Below, piece after piece: positions 1-7,476 of a DNA stretch of 14,678 nucleotides. A program made the position numbers and the translations under genes. Each line of letters opens with the position of its first letter. Positions within the stretch are counted from its first letter, which is position 1. This DNA is from an uncultured Eubacteriales bacterium (lineage in GTDB: Bacteria > Bacillota > Clostridia > Oscillospirales > Butyricicoccaceae). Location of the stretch: the NCBI GenBank assembly GCA_934675045.1, contig CAKUPI010000018.1:1-14678 (forward strand), read 5' to 3'. Below the pieces are notes generated by a model. It had not been told where the DNA came from. It saw nothing but the letters and a program-made list of their open reading frames with translations, and did no database searches.

Positions 1-1569
1 GCCCAGACGCACCAGCGTCATATACCGCTGCCAGGCGTCGCCGCGATCCCGCTGCGCGCAGGCCCAGAATTGCAGGGCCACCGTCTGCGCAAGGCAGTAG
101 TCGATGTAGTAGAACGGGTCGGTGTAAATGTGCAGCTGACGCTGCCAGGCCCGTCCCTCGCCGTAAAACGGCAGGCTGTCCAGCGAAATCCACGGCATAT
201 AGGTAGCCGTCAGCCGGCTCCACTCCTCGTGCCGCTGTGCGGGGGTCATGTCAGGCTTTTCGTAGACGATGTGCTGGAAGTGGTCGACCATGCAGCCGTA
301 GGGCACAAAGGTGACGGCCTTGGCCAGATGGCTGTAACGGAACTTTTCGGTGTCCTTGCCGAAAAAGCCCTCGGCCCACGGCCACGCGAAAAACTCCATC
401 GACATGGAGTGAATTTCGCAGGCGTCCAGCGTCGGATTGCGGTACTCGCCGGGCACAATGTTGCGGGCCGTGTAGTCGGCAAAGGCATGGCCGGCCTCGT
501 GGGTAATGACCTCGACGTCGCCCTGCGTGCCGTTGAAGTTGGCGAAAATGAAGGGGGCCTTGTAATCGGGCAGACCGCTGCAAAAGCCGCCGCCCGCCTT
601 GCCTTTTTTGCTCAGCACATCAAAAAGCTCGTTTTCAAACATGAAGTCGATGAACTCGCGCGACTCCTCGGAAAGCTCGTGATAAAAGGTTTTTCCGTGG
701 GCCAGAATGTCGTCGGCCGTGCCCTGCGGCGTGGCGTTGCCGTCGCGGAACATGAGGGCGTTGTCGGCGTAATTCATCGGGTAGGCAAAGCCCATGCGCG
801 CGGCCTGCTGCTTTTGCAGCTTTTCGGCCACCGGCACCAGATGCTTGACGACGGCCTCGCGGAAGCGGGCCACCTCGTCCCGGCCGTAGCTGTTGCGGTT
901 CATGCGGCAGTAGCCCAGACCGGTGTAGCCTTTAAAGCCCAGCTTTTTCCCCATGGCGTCGCGCAGCGCGACCAGCTCGGCGTACAGGCTGTCCAGCTTG
1001 TCGGCATGCTGCATGTAAAACCGGCCCTCGGCCTCCCACGCCCGGCGGCGGCGGCCGTCGTCGGCGTCCATTTTAAAGGGGGTCAGCTGCGACAGGGTGT
1101 ATTCCGCCCCCTCAAAGGGAATCTGCGCCGAGGCGATCAGCTTCTGGTACTCGGTGACCAGCGCGTTTTCCTGCTGCATGTCGGGGATGATGTCCGGCGA
1201 AAAGGCCTTCAGGGCGATTTCTATATTGCGGAAGAGCAGCGCGCCGTATTTCTTTTCAAAATCGGGGCGGAAATTGCTGTCAAACAAGGCGCGGTTCCAC
1301 TTTTGAAAGGCCTCCTGCACCACCGGCATCTGCTCGTCAATAAAGTCGGACTCGGCGTTGTAAAAGGCGTCTCTCGTGTCGATAAGGTGGCGGATTTGGG
1401 CCAGCGCCACCTGCGTGCTGACGCCGTCGCTCAGCTTGTCCATGTCCAGAAAGGCGCGCTCGGCCTGTGCAAAGTCACCGGCTGCGCGCAGCTGCGCAAT
1501 GCAGCGGTCGACGCCGCACTGAATGCCCGCAATGTCCGGGCGCTTGTAGGGCATGTCGGAAAACTTCAT
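1..1569 (-). CDS. M3-family oligoendopeptidase (C-terminus cut by window edge)
   Basis: A zinc metallopeptidase of the M3 (oligoendopeptidase F-like) family that would cleave short peptides in the cytoplasm. The reading frame is open for 523 codons and runs off the left edge without a stop; family members are usually about 550-600 residues, so only a short C-terminal piece is missing. The zinc motif HEAGH lies at residues 357-361, and a downstream acidic residue in a DACEIHSM context (E385) fits the third zinc ligand. The ATG at 1567-1569 is preceded by a clear AGGAG-type ribosome site (about 1575-1583). It lies 74 bp downstream of nfnB on the same strand but behind a good terminator, so it probably depends on read-through or its own promoter; I saw no clear promoter in the short gap. 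A role in supplying amino acids to the fermentative operon is possible but inferred only from position. The family call is secure; the exact subfamily (pepF or a relative) is not. Confidence 0.93.
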   Translation of the reverse strand, partial: MKFSDMPYKRPDIAGIQCGVDRCIAQLRAAGDFAQAERAFLDMDKLSDGVSTQVALAQIRHLIDTRDAFYNAESDFIDEQMPVVQEAFQKWNRALFDSNFRPDFEKKYGALLFRNIEIALKAFSPDIIPDMQQENALVTEYQKLIASAQIPFEGAEYTLSQLTPFKMDADDGRRRRAWEAEGRFYMQHADKLDSLYAELVALRDAMGKKLGFKGYTGLGYCRMNRNSYGRDEVARFREAVVKHLVPVAEKLQKQQAARMGFAYPMNYADNALMFRDGNATPQGTADDILAHGKTFYHELSEESREFIDFMFENELFDVLSKKGKAGGGFCSGLPDYKAPFIFANFNGTQGDVEVITHEAGHAFADYTARNIVPGEYRNPTLDACEIHSMSMEFFAWPWAEGFFGKDTEKFRYSHLAKAVTFVPYGCMVDHFQHIVYEKPDMTPAQRHEEWSRLTATYMPWISLDSLPFYGEGRAWQRQLHIYTDPFYYIDYCLAQTVALQFWACAQRDRGDAWQRYMTLVRLG

Positions 1570-1585
1570 CTTTCGTCTCCTCTCG

Positions 1586-1625
1586 AAAAACGGCCAAAGC
1601 GAGCCCCAATAACGGGGCCCGCTTT
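1586..1625 (-). terminator. Intrinsic terminator at the end of the grd-nfn operon
   Basis: On the minus strand a 12-bp stem (arms 1614-1625 and 1596-1607, one mismatch) with a six-base loop (1608-1613) follows the nfnB stop by 18 bases. After a few more bases comes a run of five T (1586-1590). The offset between stem and T run makes it imperfect, but position and stem strength support a transcription end between nfnB and the peptidase gene. Confidence 0.75.
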
Positions 1626-1643
1626 GAAAACACGGCAATTGGC

Positions 1644-3032
1644 TTATTTCTTGGCCTGAAGGTACTTGTCGATGGACTCGGCGCCCTGCTTGCCGGCGCC
1701 CATGGCCAGGATGACGGTGGCGGCGCCGGTGACGGCATCGCCGCCGGCAAAGACGCCGTCACGGGTGGTCATTTCGCTCTCGTTGACAATGAGGCAGCCC
1801 TTCCGGTTGGTGTCCAGGCCGGGGGTGGTCGAGCGGATCAGCGGGTTGGGGCTGGTGCCGAGGGACATGATGACGGTGTCGACGTCCAGCACAAACTCGG
1901 AACCGGGGATCTCGATGGGGCGGCGGCGGCCGGAGGCGTCGGGCTCGCCCAGCTCCATGCGGACGCACTTCATGCCGCAGACGCGGCCGTCCTCATCGCC
2001 CATGATCTCAACCGGGTTGCACAGGGTCTTGAACTCGATGCCCTCTTCCTTGGCGTGGTGCTGCTCTTCCAGACGGGCGGGCATTTCGGCCTCGCCGCGG
2101 CGGTAGACGACATACACGTGCTCGGCGCCCAGACGCATGGCGCAGCGGGCGCCGTCCATGGCGACGTTGCCGCCGCCGACGACGGCGACGTTCTTGGACT
2201 GGATGATGGGGGTGTCGTACTCGTCATTATAGGCCTTCATCAGGTTGGTGCGGGTCAGGTACTCGTTGGCGGACAGAACGCCCTTCAGGCTTTCGCCGGG
2301 GATGTTCATGAACATGGGCAGGCCGGCGCCGGAGCCGACAAAAATGGCCTCGAAGCCCATCTCAAACAGCTCGTCGATGGTCAGAACGCGGCCGATGACC
2401 ATGTTGGTCATGACCTTGACGCCCTGCGCTTCCAGCTTGGTGATTTCATTGGCCACGATGGCCTTGGGCAGACGGAACTCGGGAATGCCGTAGACCAGCA
2501 CGCCGCCGGCGGTGTGCAGAGCCTCGAACATGGTGACCTCGTAGCCCTTCTTGGCCAGGTCGCTGGCGCAGGTCATGCCGGCAGGGCCGGAGCCGACTAC
2601 GGCCACTTTTCTGCCGTTGGACTCGGTCTTTTCGGGCATGGCGTTGACGTTTTCACGGTACCAGTCGGCGACAAAGCGCTCCAGACGGCCGATGGCGACT
2701 GGCTCGCCCTTGATGCCGCGGACGCACTTGCATTCGCACTGGGTTTCCTGCGGGCAGACGCGGCCCGACAGGGCCGGCAGCGCATTGGTCGAGGTGATGA
2801 TTTCATAGGCGGCCTTGAAGTCGCCCTCCTTGACCTTGCCGATGAACTCGGGGATGCGGACATTGACGGGGCAGCCCTCGACGCACTTGGGGTTTTTGCA
2901 GCCCAGGCAGCGATCGGCCTCTGCCATCGCCATTTCGGCGGTGTATCCAAGGGTAACTTCTTTAAAGTTGCGGGCGCGAACCTGAGGGTCCTGCTCAGGC
3001 ATGGGGGTTTTCACCAAAGTCATATTAGCCAT
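1644..3032 (-). CDS. nfnB: NfnB: NADPH-binding beta subunit of electron-bifurcating NADH/ferredoxin:NADP+ oxidoreductase (GltA-like)
   Basis: A 462-residue iron-sulfur flavoprotein of the glutamate synthase small-subunit family. With NfnA next door it is best called NfnB, which couples NADH and reduced ferredoxin oxidation to NADP+ reduction. Visible features: N-terminal cysteine cluster C42-x2-C45-x4-C50-x3-C54; a second cluster CPQETQCECKC (C93, C99, C103, plus an extra C101); FAD fold GSGPAG at 147-152; a second dinucleotide fold GGGNVAMD with a downstream YRRGEAEMPAR, typical of NADPH binding; and a C-terminal GVFAGGD flavin motif. I chose the ATG at 3030-3032 because AAGGAGG lies 9-10 bases upstream and the product then begins MANMTLVK; an upstream in-frame ATG at 3086 would overlap nfnA by 40 bases. 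It starts 14 bases after nfnA ends, implying translation together. A free-standing glutamate synthase small subunit is less likely because no large subunit is present and NfnA is. Confidence 0.92.
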   Translation of the reverse strand: MANMTLVKTPMPEQDPQVRARNFKEVTLGYTAEMAMAEADRCLGCKNPKCVEGCPVNVRIPEFIGKVKEGDFKAAYEIITSTNALPALSGRVCPQETQCECKCVRGIKGEPVAIGRLERFVADWYRENVNAMPEKTESNGRKVAVVGSGPAGMTCASDLAKKGYEVTMFEALHTAGGVLVYGIPEFRLPKAIVANEITKLEAQGVKVMTNMVIGRVLTIDELFEMGFEAIFVGSGAGLPMFMNIPGESLKGVLSANEYLTRTNLMKAYNDEYDTPIIQSKNVAVVGGGNVAMDGARCAMRLGAEHVYVVYRRGEAEMPARLEEQHHAKEEGIEFKTLCNPVEIMGDEDGRVCGMKCVRMELGEPDASGRRRPIEIPGSEFVLDVDTVIMSLGTSPNPLIRSTTPGLDTNRKGCLIVNESEMTTRDGVFAGGDAVTGAATVILAMGAGKQGAESIDKYLQAKK

Positions 3033-3046
3033 TTCCGTTGTCCTCC

Positions 3047-3901
3047 TTACTTGATCAATGCCTTGCCCATGGCCTCGATGCGGCATACGTGCTTTTCAGA
3101 AACCTCTTCCTCACGTCCACGGTAGGTGCTGTTGCGGCTCATCAGCTCGGCAAAGTCAACCTTATGGCCGTCAAACTCGGGGCCGTCCACGCAGGCGAAC
3201 TTGGTTTCGCCGCCGACGGTAACGCGGCAGCCGCCGCACATGCCGGTGCCGTCCACCATGATGGGGTTGAGGGAAACCATGGTGTGCGCGCCGAAGGGCT
3301 CGGTGGTCTTGCAGACAAACTTCATCATGGGGACAGGGCCGATGGCCAGAACCTCGTCGTACTGGATGCCGCTTTCGAGCAGGGCCTGCAGCTTGACGGT
3401 GCCGAAGCCCTTTTCGCCGTAGGAACCGTCGTCGGTCATCAGGTACAGGTTGTCGGAGCAGGCGCGGAACTCGTCCTCCAGAATGACGATGTCCTTGGTG
3501 CGGAAGCCGATAATGACGTCGACAATGGCGCCGGCCTCTTTAAAGGCGCGGGCGGCGGGCAGGGCGATGGCGCAGCCGACGCCGCCGCCGACCACACAGA
3601 CGCGCTTTTTGCCTTCGACCTCGGTGGGACGGCCCAGCGGGCCGACAAAGTCGGAAATGTAATCGCCCTCGTTAAGAGCGCCCAGGGCATTGGTGGTGAA
3701 ACCGGCTTTTTGGAAGATGATGGTTACGGTACCGGCCTCGCGATCGTAGCCGGCGATGGTCAAGGGCACACGCTCGCCCTTTTCATCAATACGGAAAATG
3801 ATAAACTGACCGGCCTTTGCCTTCTTGGCGACGAAGGGCGCTTCAATGTCCATCAGAGTGACAGCGGAATTGAGCTCCTTCTTGCGAACAATTTTGAACA
3901 T
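3047..3901 (-). CDS. nfnA: NfnA: FAD/NAD(H)-binding alpha subunit with [2Fe-2S] cluster (PyrK/sulfide dehydrogenase-like)
   Basis: A 284-residue ferredoxin reductase-type protein related to PyrK and to the alpha subunit of NADH-dependent ferredoxin:NADP+ oxidoreductase. The N-terminal half is an FAD-binding barrel; a glycine-rich VCVVGGGVGCAIA segment near residues 100-112 begins the NAD(H) domain. The C-terminal DGTGMCGGCRV...FACVDGPEFD segment carries the [2Fe-2S] ligands (an Asp and three Cys in characterised NfnA). It is paired with nfnB 14 bases downstream, the standard nfnAB arrangement. The ATG at 3899-3901 has an AAGGA site about 12 bases upstream. It follows grdD by 113 bases that hold a GC-rich hairpin. 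PyrK or SudB names are possible by similarity, but no pyrD is present and the nfnB partner decides the call. Confidence 0.9.
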   Translation of the reverse strand: MFKIVRKKELNSAVTLMDIEAPFVAKKAKAGQFIIFRIDEKGERVPLTIAGYDREAGTVTIIFQKAGFTTNALGALNEGDYISDFVGPLGRPTEVEGKKRVCVVGGGVGCAIALPAARAFKEAGAIVDVIIGFRTKDIVILEDEFRACSDNLYLMTDDGSYGEKGFGTVKLQALLESGIQYDEVLAIGPVPMMKFVCKTTEPFGAHTMVSLNPIMVDGTGMCGGCRVTVGGETKFACVDGPEFDGHKVDFAELMSRNSTYRGREEEVSEKHVCRIEAMGKALIK

Positions 3902-3938
3902 ACCCGAATCCGTCCTTTTCAGATTTTTTCCTCTCTCC

Positions 3939-4008
3939 GCCCGCGAGGGCGCAGAAAGGGATGTACAGTTTCAAGCCGCTCCCGCCCTTTTCGGGGGGCG
4001 GGAACGGC
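3939..4008 (-). other. Hairpins between grdD and nfnA
   Basis: The 113-base gap holds a 12-bp GC-rich hairpin with one mismatch (arms 3975-3987 and 3996-4008) that begins 6 bases after the grdD stop, and a smaller one, GCCC-gcga-GGGC, at 3939-3950. Neither is followed by a T run on the minus strand, so a classical terminator is unlikely. A processing or mRNA-stabilising structure that sets the grdCD to nfnAB ratio is inferred. Confidence 0.5.
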
Positions 4009-4014
4009 AGGAAA

Positions 4015-5172
4015 TCAGTTGATGTAACCGCTCTTTTTGAGAATTTCGACTGCCTTTTCGCGGTTGGCGTCGCTCATCAGAACGATGGGGCCTGTGCAGC
4101 CCATGCCGCTTTCGGCATAAATGCCGGCTTTCCACAAAGCGGCGACGGCGTCGTCAAGGTCCATGACCTCGATGCCGGGAATCTGCGAGGTGACCGGCTC
4201 CTTGGGGGGCGCCTTGACCTCTTCGGCCTCGGCGGCCGGCTTCTGCGCGGAAGCCTTGCGGGCGTCGAGAATCTTCTTGAGCCCGGCGGCGTTGGCCTTT
4301 TGGAACTCTTCCTTTGCCACCTCAAAGACCTTGCCGCGCACCAGCTGGGCGGCGTACTCGATGGCGCCGGCGATGAGCGGAGCGCCCGAGGCGCGCGAGA
4401 TGATGAGAATGAGCTTTTCGTAGCCCTCGCCGATGCCGGGGCCGTAGCCGTAGCCGCTCGACTCGTAGCTGCCGCCGGTGGTGTAAGAGGCCATCATCTT
4501 GATGAGGACGTTGCCGGTCAGGCTGTCGCACACCATGACGTCGGGCGTGCCCTGAAGCACGTCGTTGCCGCGCATGACGCAGCCGCCGTCGGCGCGGGCC
4601 GACTCGGCCAGCTTCATGTCGTAGCCGCCGTCGATGAGCTGCTTGAGCGCCGTCTCGGTCTGACGGGCGCCGTCGACGTTGAGAATGCCGACCGTCGGCT
4701 GCTTGACGCCGCAGGCCTTGGCGGCGATGACGCCGTACACGGCGTTTTTGATCATGCCCTCGATGCGGTCGGTGCTCGAGGTGCCGGTGGTGGTGGCGAT
4801 GAACATCTCGCGGCCCTTGCCCGGGGTCACCGAGCGGCCGACGGTGGACACGCCGATGGGGAAGGGGAAGTGCATGGGGACGGCGCCGTCAACCTCGCCC
4901 TGTTCCACCATCTCCTCCATCTTCTTGTGGCCCTCGTCCTCGTTTGCCACCTTGACGGTGGTGACGCCCTCGTGCTCCAGCGTGCCGATGTAGTAGACAT
5001 CGACGCCGCGGCGGGCGGCCATCACGGCGGCCTGCATGGCATTTTCCTCGCCGTGCTCGCTGCCCATGCCGGTCAGCGCGATTTTGGGGCGGGCGCCGAA
5101 CGAGCCGGTTTCCAGCCCGTCGGCCATCTGCATAAAGGTCTTTGCGACCAGCTTTTCAATACTCGTTGCCAT
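4015..5172 (-). CDS. grdD: GrdD: glycine reductase protein C, alpha subunit (acetyl phosphate-forming)
   Basis: A 385-residue subunit of protein C, shared by glycine, sarcosine and betaine reductases. Protein C takes the acetyl group from the carboxymethyl-selenoether on GrdA and releases acetyl phosphate. The sequence has the PlsX/phosphotransacetylase-like appearance of the family (an early ALTGMGSEHGEENA segment) and ends with GMGCTGPIV; the cysteine there is residue 359 when the ATG at 5170-5172 is used. Position 359 is the catalytic cysteine I recall from characterised GrdD, which supports this start over a GTG nine bases upstream at 5181. The GTG also overlaps the AAGGTG ribosome site. 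A low-complexity Ala/Lys/Pro/Glu linker near residues 290-320 separates the main domain from the Cys domain. It begins 10 bases after grdC ends. Confidence 0.95.
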   Translation of the reverse strand: MATSIEKLVAKTFMQMADGLETGSFGARPKIALTGMGSEHGEENAMQAAVMAARRGVDVYYIGTLEHEGVTTVKVANEDEGHKKMEEMVEQGEVDGAVPMHFPFPIGVSTVGRSVTPGKGREMFIATTTGTSSTDRIEGMIKNAVYGVIAAKACGVKQPTVGILNVDGARQTETALKQLIDGGYDMKLAESARADGGCVMRGNDVLQGTPDVMVCDSLTGNVLIKMMASYTTGGSYESSGYGYGPGIGEGYEKLILIISRASGAPLIAGAIEYAAQLVRGKVFEVAKEEFQKANAAGLKKILDARKASAQKPAAEAEEVKAPPKEPVTSQIPGIEVMDLDDAVAALWKAGIYAESGMGCTGPIVLMSDANREKAVEILKKSGYIN

Positions 5173-5182
5173 ATTCGTCACC

Positions 5183-6715
5183 TTATTCTGCCATCAGGCT
5201 GGCGGCGAAATCCTTCATGGCCTTGGCGATGAGGCCCTTGACCTGCTCTTCCGAAACGCCGGCCTGCTGGCCCTTGCCCTCGTTCTTTTCGATCATGAAG
5301 GAAACGCCGTCAAACAGGTTGGTCATGCGGCCGAGGAAGAGGCTTCCCTTGCCGATGATCATGGCGCGGTTGATTTTGCCTTCCAGAATGTCCTTGCGGG
5401 CAAAGCCGATGTAGGGAACGCCCGAGGGAATGTGGCCCTGCGTGGGAGCCCAGCCCGTCAGGCCGTGCTTGACCGGGAAGGTGGCCAGCTCACTCTTTTC
5501 CATGTCGCCGCGCTTGACGGCCAGAGCGCCGATCATCTTGTAGTTGGCCTGCGGCACGTCGCCCGCGCCGGCCGGCTTGGTGATGTCGGGGTTCTGCATT
5601 TCGGGGGAATACTTGTCAACGTCGGTTATTTTCATGCCGGCCTTGTCCAGAGCGCTGGTGACCAGCGAGGAGATAACGGCCTGCGGCGAGGAGCCGGTGC
5701 CGACGGTGTGGCGGCCGACGTACTCGAGGTTGATGCAGGGGCTCTGGCCGTCGTCGGCGGTCAGAATGACGCAGAAGCCGCCCAGGCAGTCCTCCAGAGC
5801 GGGCAGGCCCTTCTTGACGTGGTCCTTGCCGTTCATGCCCAGCTTGGCGGTGCAGCCGCCGGCGGTGACCATGACCGTTTTAAAGGTCCCGGCCGCGACC
5901 AGCGAAGCGGCGTTGAGGATGGCGTGGGCCGGGCCGGCGCAGAAGCCGCGCACGTCGCAGCCGGTGGCCATGTCCAGACCGGCGATTTCGGCCGCGGCCT
6001 TGGCAAAGTTGCCGCCGCCGCGCTGGTTCATGTCGCCGCAGGCCTCTTCGCAGCAGTCGACGACGTACTCGACCTCGTTTTTGTCGATGCCGGCGTTTCT
6101 GACGGCATACAGCATGGCCAGAACAGAGGAGGCCTTGGAGACGATGTTCTCAAGCATGACGTGGCTCGAAAGGTTGACGTCGATGTCGTGGGCGTTCTTG
6201 ACGCAGCCGACCAGCTTGTTCATGTGGTACAGCGGCTCGGCGTGCTCTTCGTTGACGTGCTTTTCGATCTCTTCCATGGAAACGCCGTCGCTCAGGCGGC
6301 CTTCCACCGAGGGAGCCACCACTTCGTTGGCGAGGATGGCCGGCTTGTGCGCGGCGACAAAGTCGCTCGACAGCTTGACAAGGTCAAAAACGTCGCAGGC
6401 CTGCATCAGAAGCAGGAACTCTTCCTGCGGCATGATCTCGCCGAAGGGTCCGACGCGCTTGGCGTTTTCGTCCTTCTTGTCGCACCAGGGCTGCTCGATG
6501 GCGGCCAGCTCGTCGGGCGTGACGTTGCCGATGTAGGTCTGGTTCGGGTAGTAGGCGATGACGTCTTCATAAGAACGCAGGTGGTTGGGCAGCTCTTTGA
6601 GGTACTCGGATTCGGGGTTGACGATCCGCTCGGTCGTCTGGGTGGTGCCGTTGTGCAGGACCATGTCGGGCGTATGAACCAGCACGTAGCCGGTTCCTTT
6701 GATAACGCTGTTCAT
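5183..6715 (-). CDS. grdC: GrdC: glycine reductase protein C, beta subunit
   Basis: A 510-residue protein matching the GrdC family throughout, beginning MNSVIKGTGYVLVHTPDM. It is the partner of GrdD in protein C, which binds the acetyl group as a thioester before phosphorolysis. GrdC resembles ketoacyl-ACP synthase III: a GFCAGPAHAILNAASL segment in the middle resembles the active-site cysteine region of that fold, and GSGSS/GCTAKLG-type Gly/Cys segments follow. The ATG at 6713-6715 was chosen because AGGAGA lies about 11 bases upstream; the in-frame ATG at 6722-6724 is only about two bases from that site. It follows grdA after a 155-base structured, partly AT-rich gap, so its dose may be set separately from grdA. 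The catalytic cysteine assignment is inferred from fold resemblance; the family call is secure. Confidence 0.95.
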   Translation of the reverse strand: MNSVIKGTGYVLVHTPDMVLHNGTTQTTERIVNPESEYLKELPNHLRSYEDVIAYYPNQTYIGNVTPDELAAIEQPWCDKKDENAKRVGPFGEIMPQEEFLLLMQACDVFDLVKLSSDFVAAHKPAILANEVVAPSVEGRLSDGVSMEEIEKHVNEEHAEPLYHMNKLVGCVKNAHDIDVNLSSHVMLENIVSKASSVLAMLYAVRNAGIDKNEVEYVVDCCEEACGDMNQRGGGNFAKAAAEIAGLDMATGCDVRGFCAGPAHAILNAASLVAAGTFKTVMVTAGGCTAKLGMNGKDHVKKGLPALEDCLGGFCVILTADDGQSPCINLEYVGRHTVGTGSSPQAVISSLVTSALDKAGMKITDVDKYSPEMQNPDITKPAGAGDVPQANYKMIGALAVKRGDMEKSELATFPVKHGLTGWAPTQGHIPSGVPYIGFARKDILEGKINRAMIIGKGSLFLGRMTNLFDGVSFMIEKNEGKGQQAGVSEEQVKGLIAKAMKDFAASLMAE

Positions 6716-6799
6716 TGGGGACATCTCTCCTATTTCGTTTTATTTACAGGTTAAATCAATAATATTTATTGCTTTTTTCTATAATAGCGCCCGTGCATA

Positions 6800-6856
6800 T
6801 CGGCATTTTCTATGCCGAAACGGAAAGCGGGGGCGATGAACCCTCATCACCCCCGC
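6800..6856 (-). terminator. Hairpin pair after grdA, possible partial terminator or processing site
   Basis: Fourteen bases after the grdA stop a 13-bp hairpin with one mismatch forms (arms 6844-6856 and 6827-6839, four-base loop), starting GCGGGGG. On the minus strand it is followed by TTTCCGTTT, a weak T tract. A second 7-bp hairpin TCGGCAT/ATGCCGA lies at 6800-6818, with no T run. An AT-rich stretch (6725-6790) then leads to grdC; I see no convincing promoter in it. The pair could attenuate transcription or protect the 3' end of a separate grdA message. Confidence 0.45.
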
Positions 6857-6870
6857 CGCTTCGTTTGCTT

Positions 6871-7341
6871 TTAGTATTTGCAGTATTGCTCGCGGATGCT
6901 GCTCATCTCGCTGCAGATTTCATCGATGTCCAGAACCATCTCCATCATGCTGACTTGATCTTCGTAGATCCCCTCGTCAAATTCTGCTTTTACTTCCGGT
7001 TCACAAACGTGATACACCTTGAGTCCCAACGAGACTCCTGTCAACGGACCTGCATAGGTCGGGTCACCCGCGGTGACCGTCTCAGCAGCCAGACCGGAGG
7101 CTTCTGCTTCGGCAGCGCCCAAAAGAACAACAACGTTCTCGGGGCCGTACTCTTCAGCAAATTCCTTCACGCGTTTCTGGTTTTCCAGGTCCATTGCACC
7201 GGCGGCGGTTCAGACGAAGCACTCCGTCGAGGAGTACACGACTTCCGCACCGGCAGATTGGGCACATTCAGCGATAGCCGGGCCGGGGATGCCGTCACGG
7301 TCGCCGATGACGATGACCTTCTTGCCGTTCAAGATGCTCAT
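6871..7341 (-). CDS. grdA: GrdA: glycine reductase selenoprotein A, with in-frame UGA = selenocysteine 44
   Basis: The small selenoprotein A of glycine reductase, 156 residues if the UGA at 7210-7212 is read as selenocysteine. TrxA reduces it, and its selenol takes the carboxymethyl group from protein B and hands it to protein C. The N-terminal part begins [21 protein letters not shown] and runs to ...STECFV; then UGA; then [11 protein letters not shown]... in the same frame, reproducing the family's C-F-V-U-x-A-A-G motif with Cys41 and U44. The two halves are each open only up to this codon, and length and position match the family. The ATG at 7339-7341 has a strong GGAGGAG site ending about 8 bases upstream. 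It follows trxA after a structured 135-base gap. Standard gene callers would report two fragments or only the C-terminal half starting at MDLENQ. Confidence 0.97.
7185..7202 (-). promoter_or_regulatory. Candidate bacterial SECIS element of grdA
   Basis: Seven bases after the UGA the message can fold CCGGU-gcaaugg-ACC-U-GG, a 5-bp stem with one bulged U and a seven-base loop. Bacterial SECIS hairpins sit just downstream of the UGA inside the coding region and are bound by SelB. A competing short hairpin (CUGG-aaaa-CCAG, 7177-7188) overlaps, so the active fold needs modelling. Confidence 0.5.
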
Positions 7342-7370
7342 GAATCTTCTCCTCCTTTTCTGTATTTTAA

Positions 7371-7476
7371 CGCGGCGTACCCGCCGCGCTCGTAAAACCC
7401 CCTGCGGGGTCGTTACGCAGTTGCAGGGCACCGCTGAGGCCGGCGGCCTCAGACAGTCCGCAGAGCGCGGCTCTGC
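7371..7476 (-). repeat. Cluster of four inverted repeats between trxA and grdA
   Basis: The 135-base gap holds four hairpins: GCAGAGC-gcg-GCTCTGC (7460-7476, abutting the trxA stop), CTGAGGCC-ggc-GGCCTCAG (7434-7452), a bulged stem CGTAA..CCCC/GGGG..TTACG (7391-7415), and CGCGGCG-tacc-CGCCGCG (7371-7388). On the minus strand the third has its ACCCC/GGGGT core followed by TTTACG, a weak terminator-like end. All lie upstream of the grdA ribosome site, which is left unpaired. Attenuation, or RNA processing that uncouples grdA from trxA, is the likeliest role. Confidence 0.6.

Noticed and set aside
3975..4008. The grdD-nfnA hairpin as a full intrinsic terminator.
   Set aside because: The stem is strong but no T run follows it on the minus strand, so read-through into nfnAB is expected.
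70..4027. Long overlapping plus-strand open frames opposite the peptidase, nfnB and nfnA.
   Set aside because: Low-complexity Val/Ala/Gly/His translations, antisense to genes with clear motifs.
3961..5232. A 423-codon plus-strand open frame opposite grdD.
   Set aside because: Antisense shadow with no domain, while the minus strand encodes GrdD with its catalytic cysteine.
5036..6754. A 572-codon plus-strand open frame opposite grdC.
   Set aside because: Same antisense artefact; GrdC on the other strand has full family similarity and a ribosome site.
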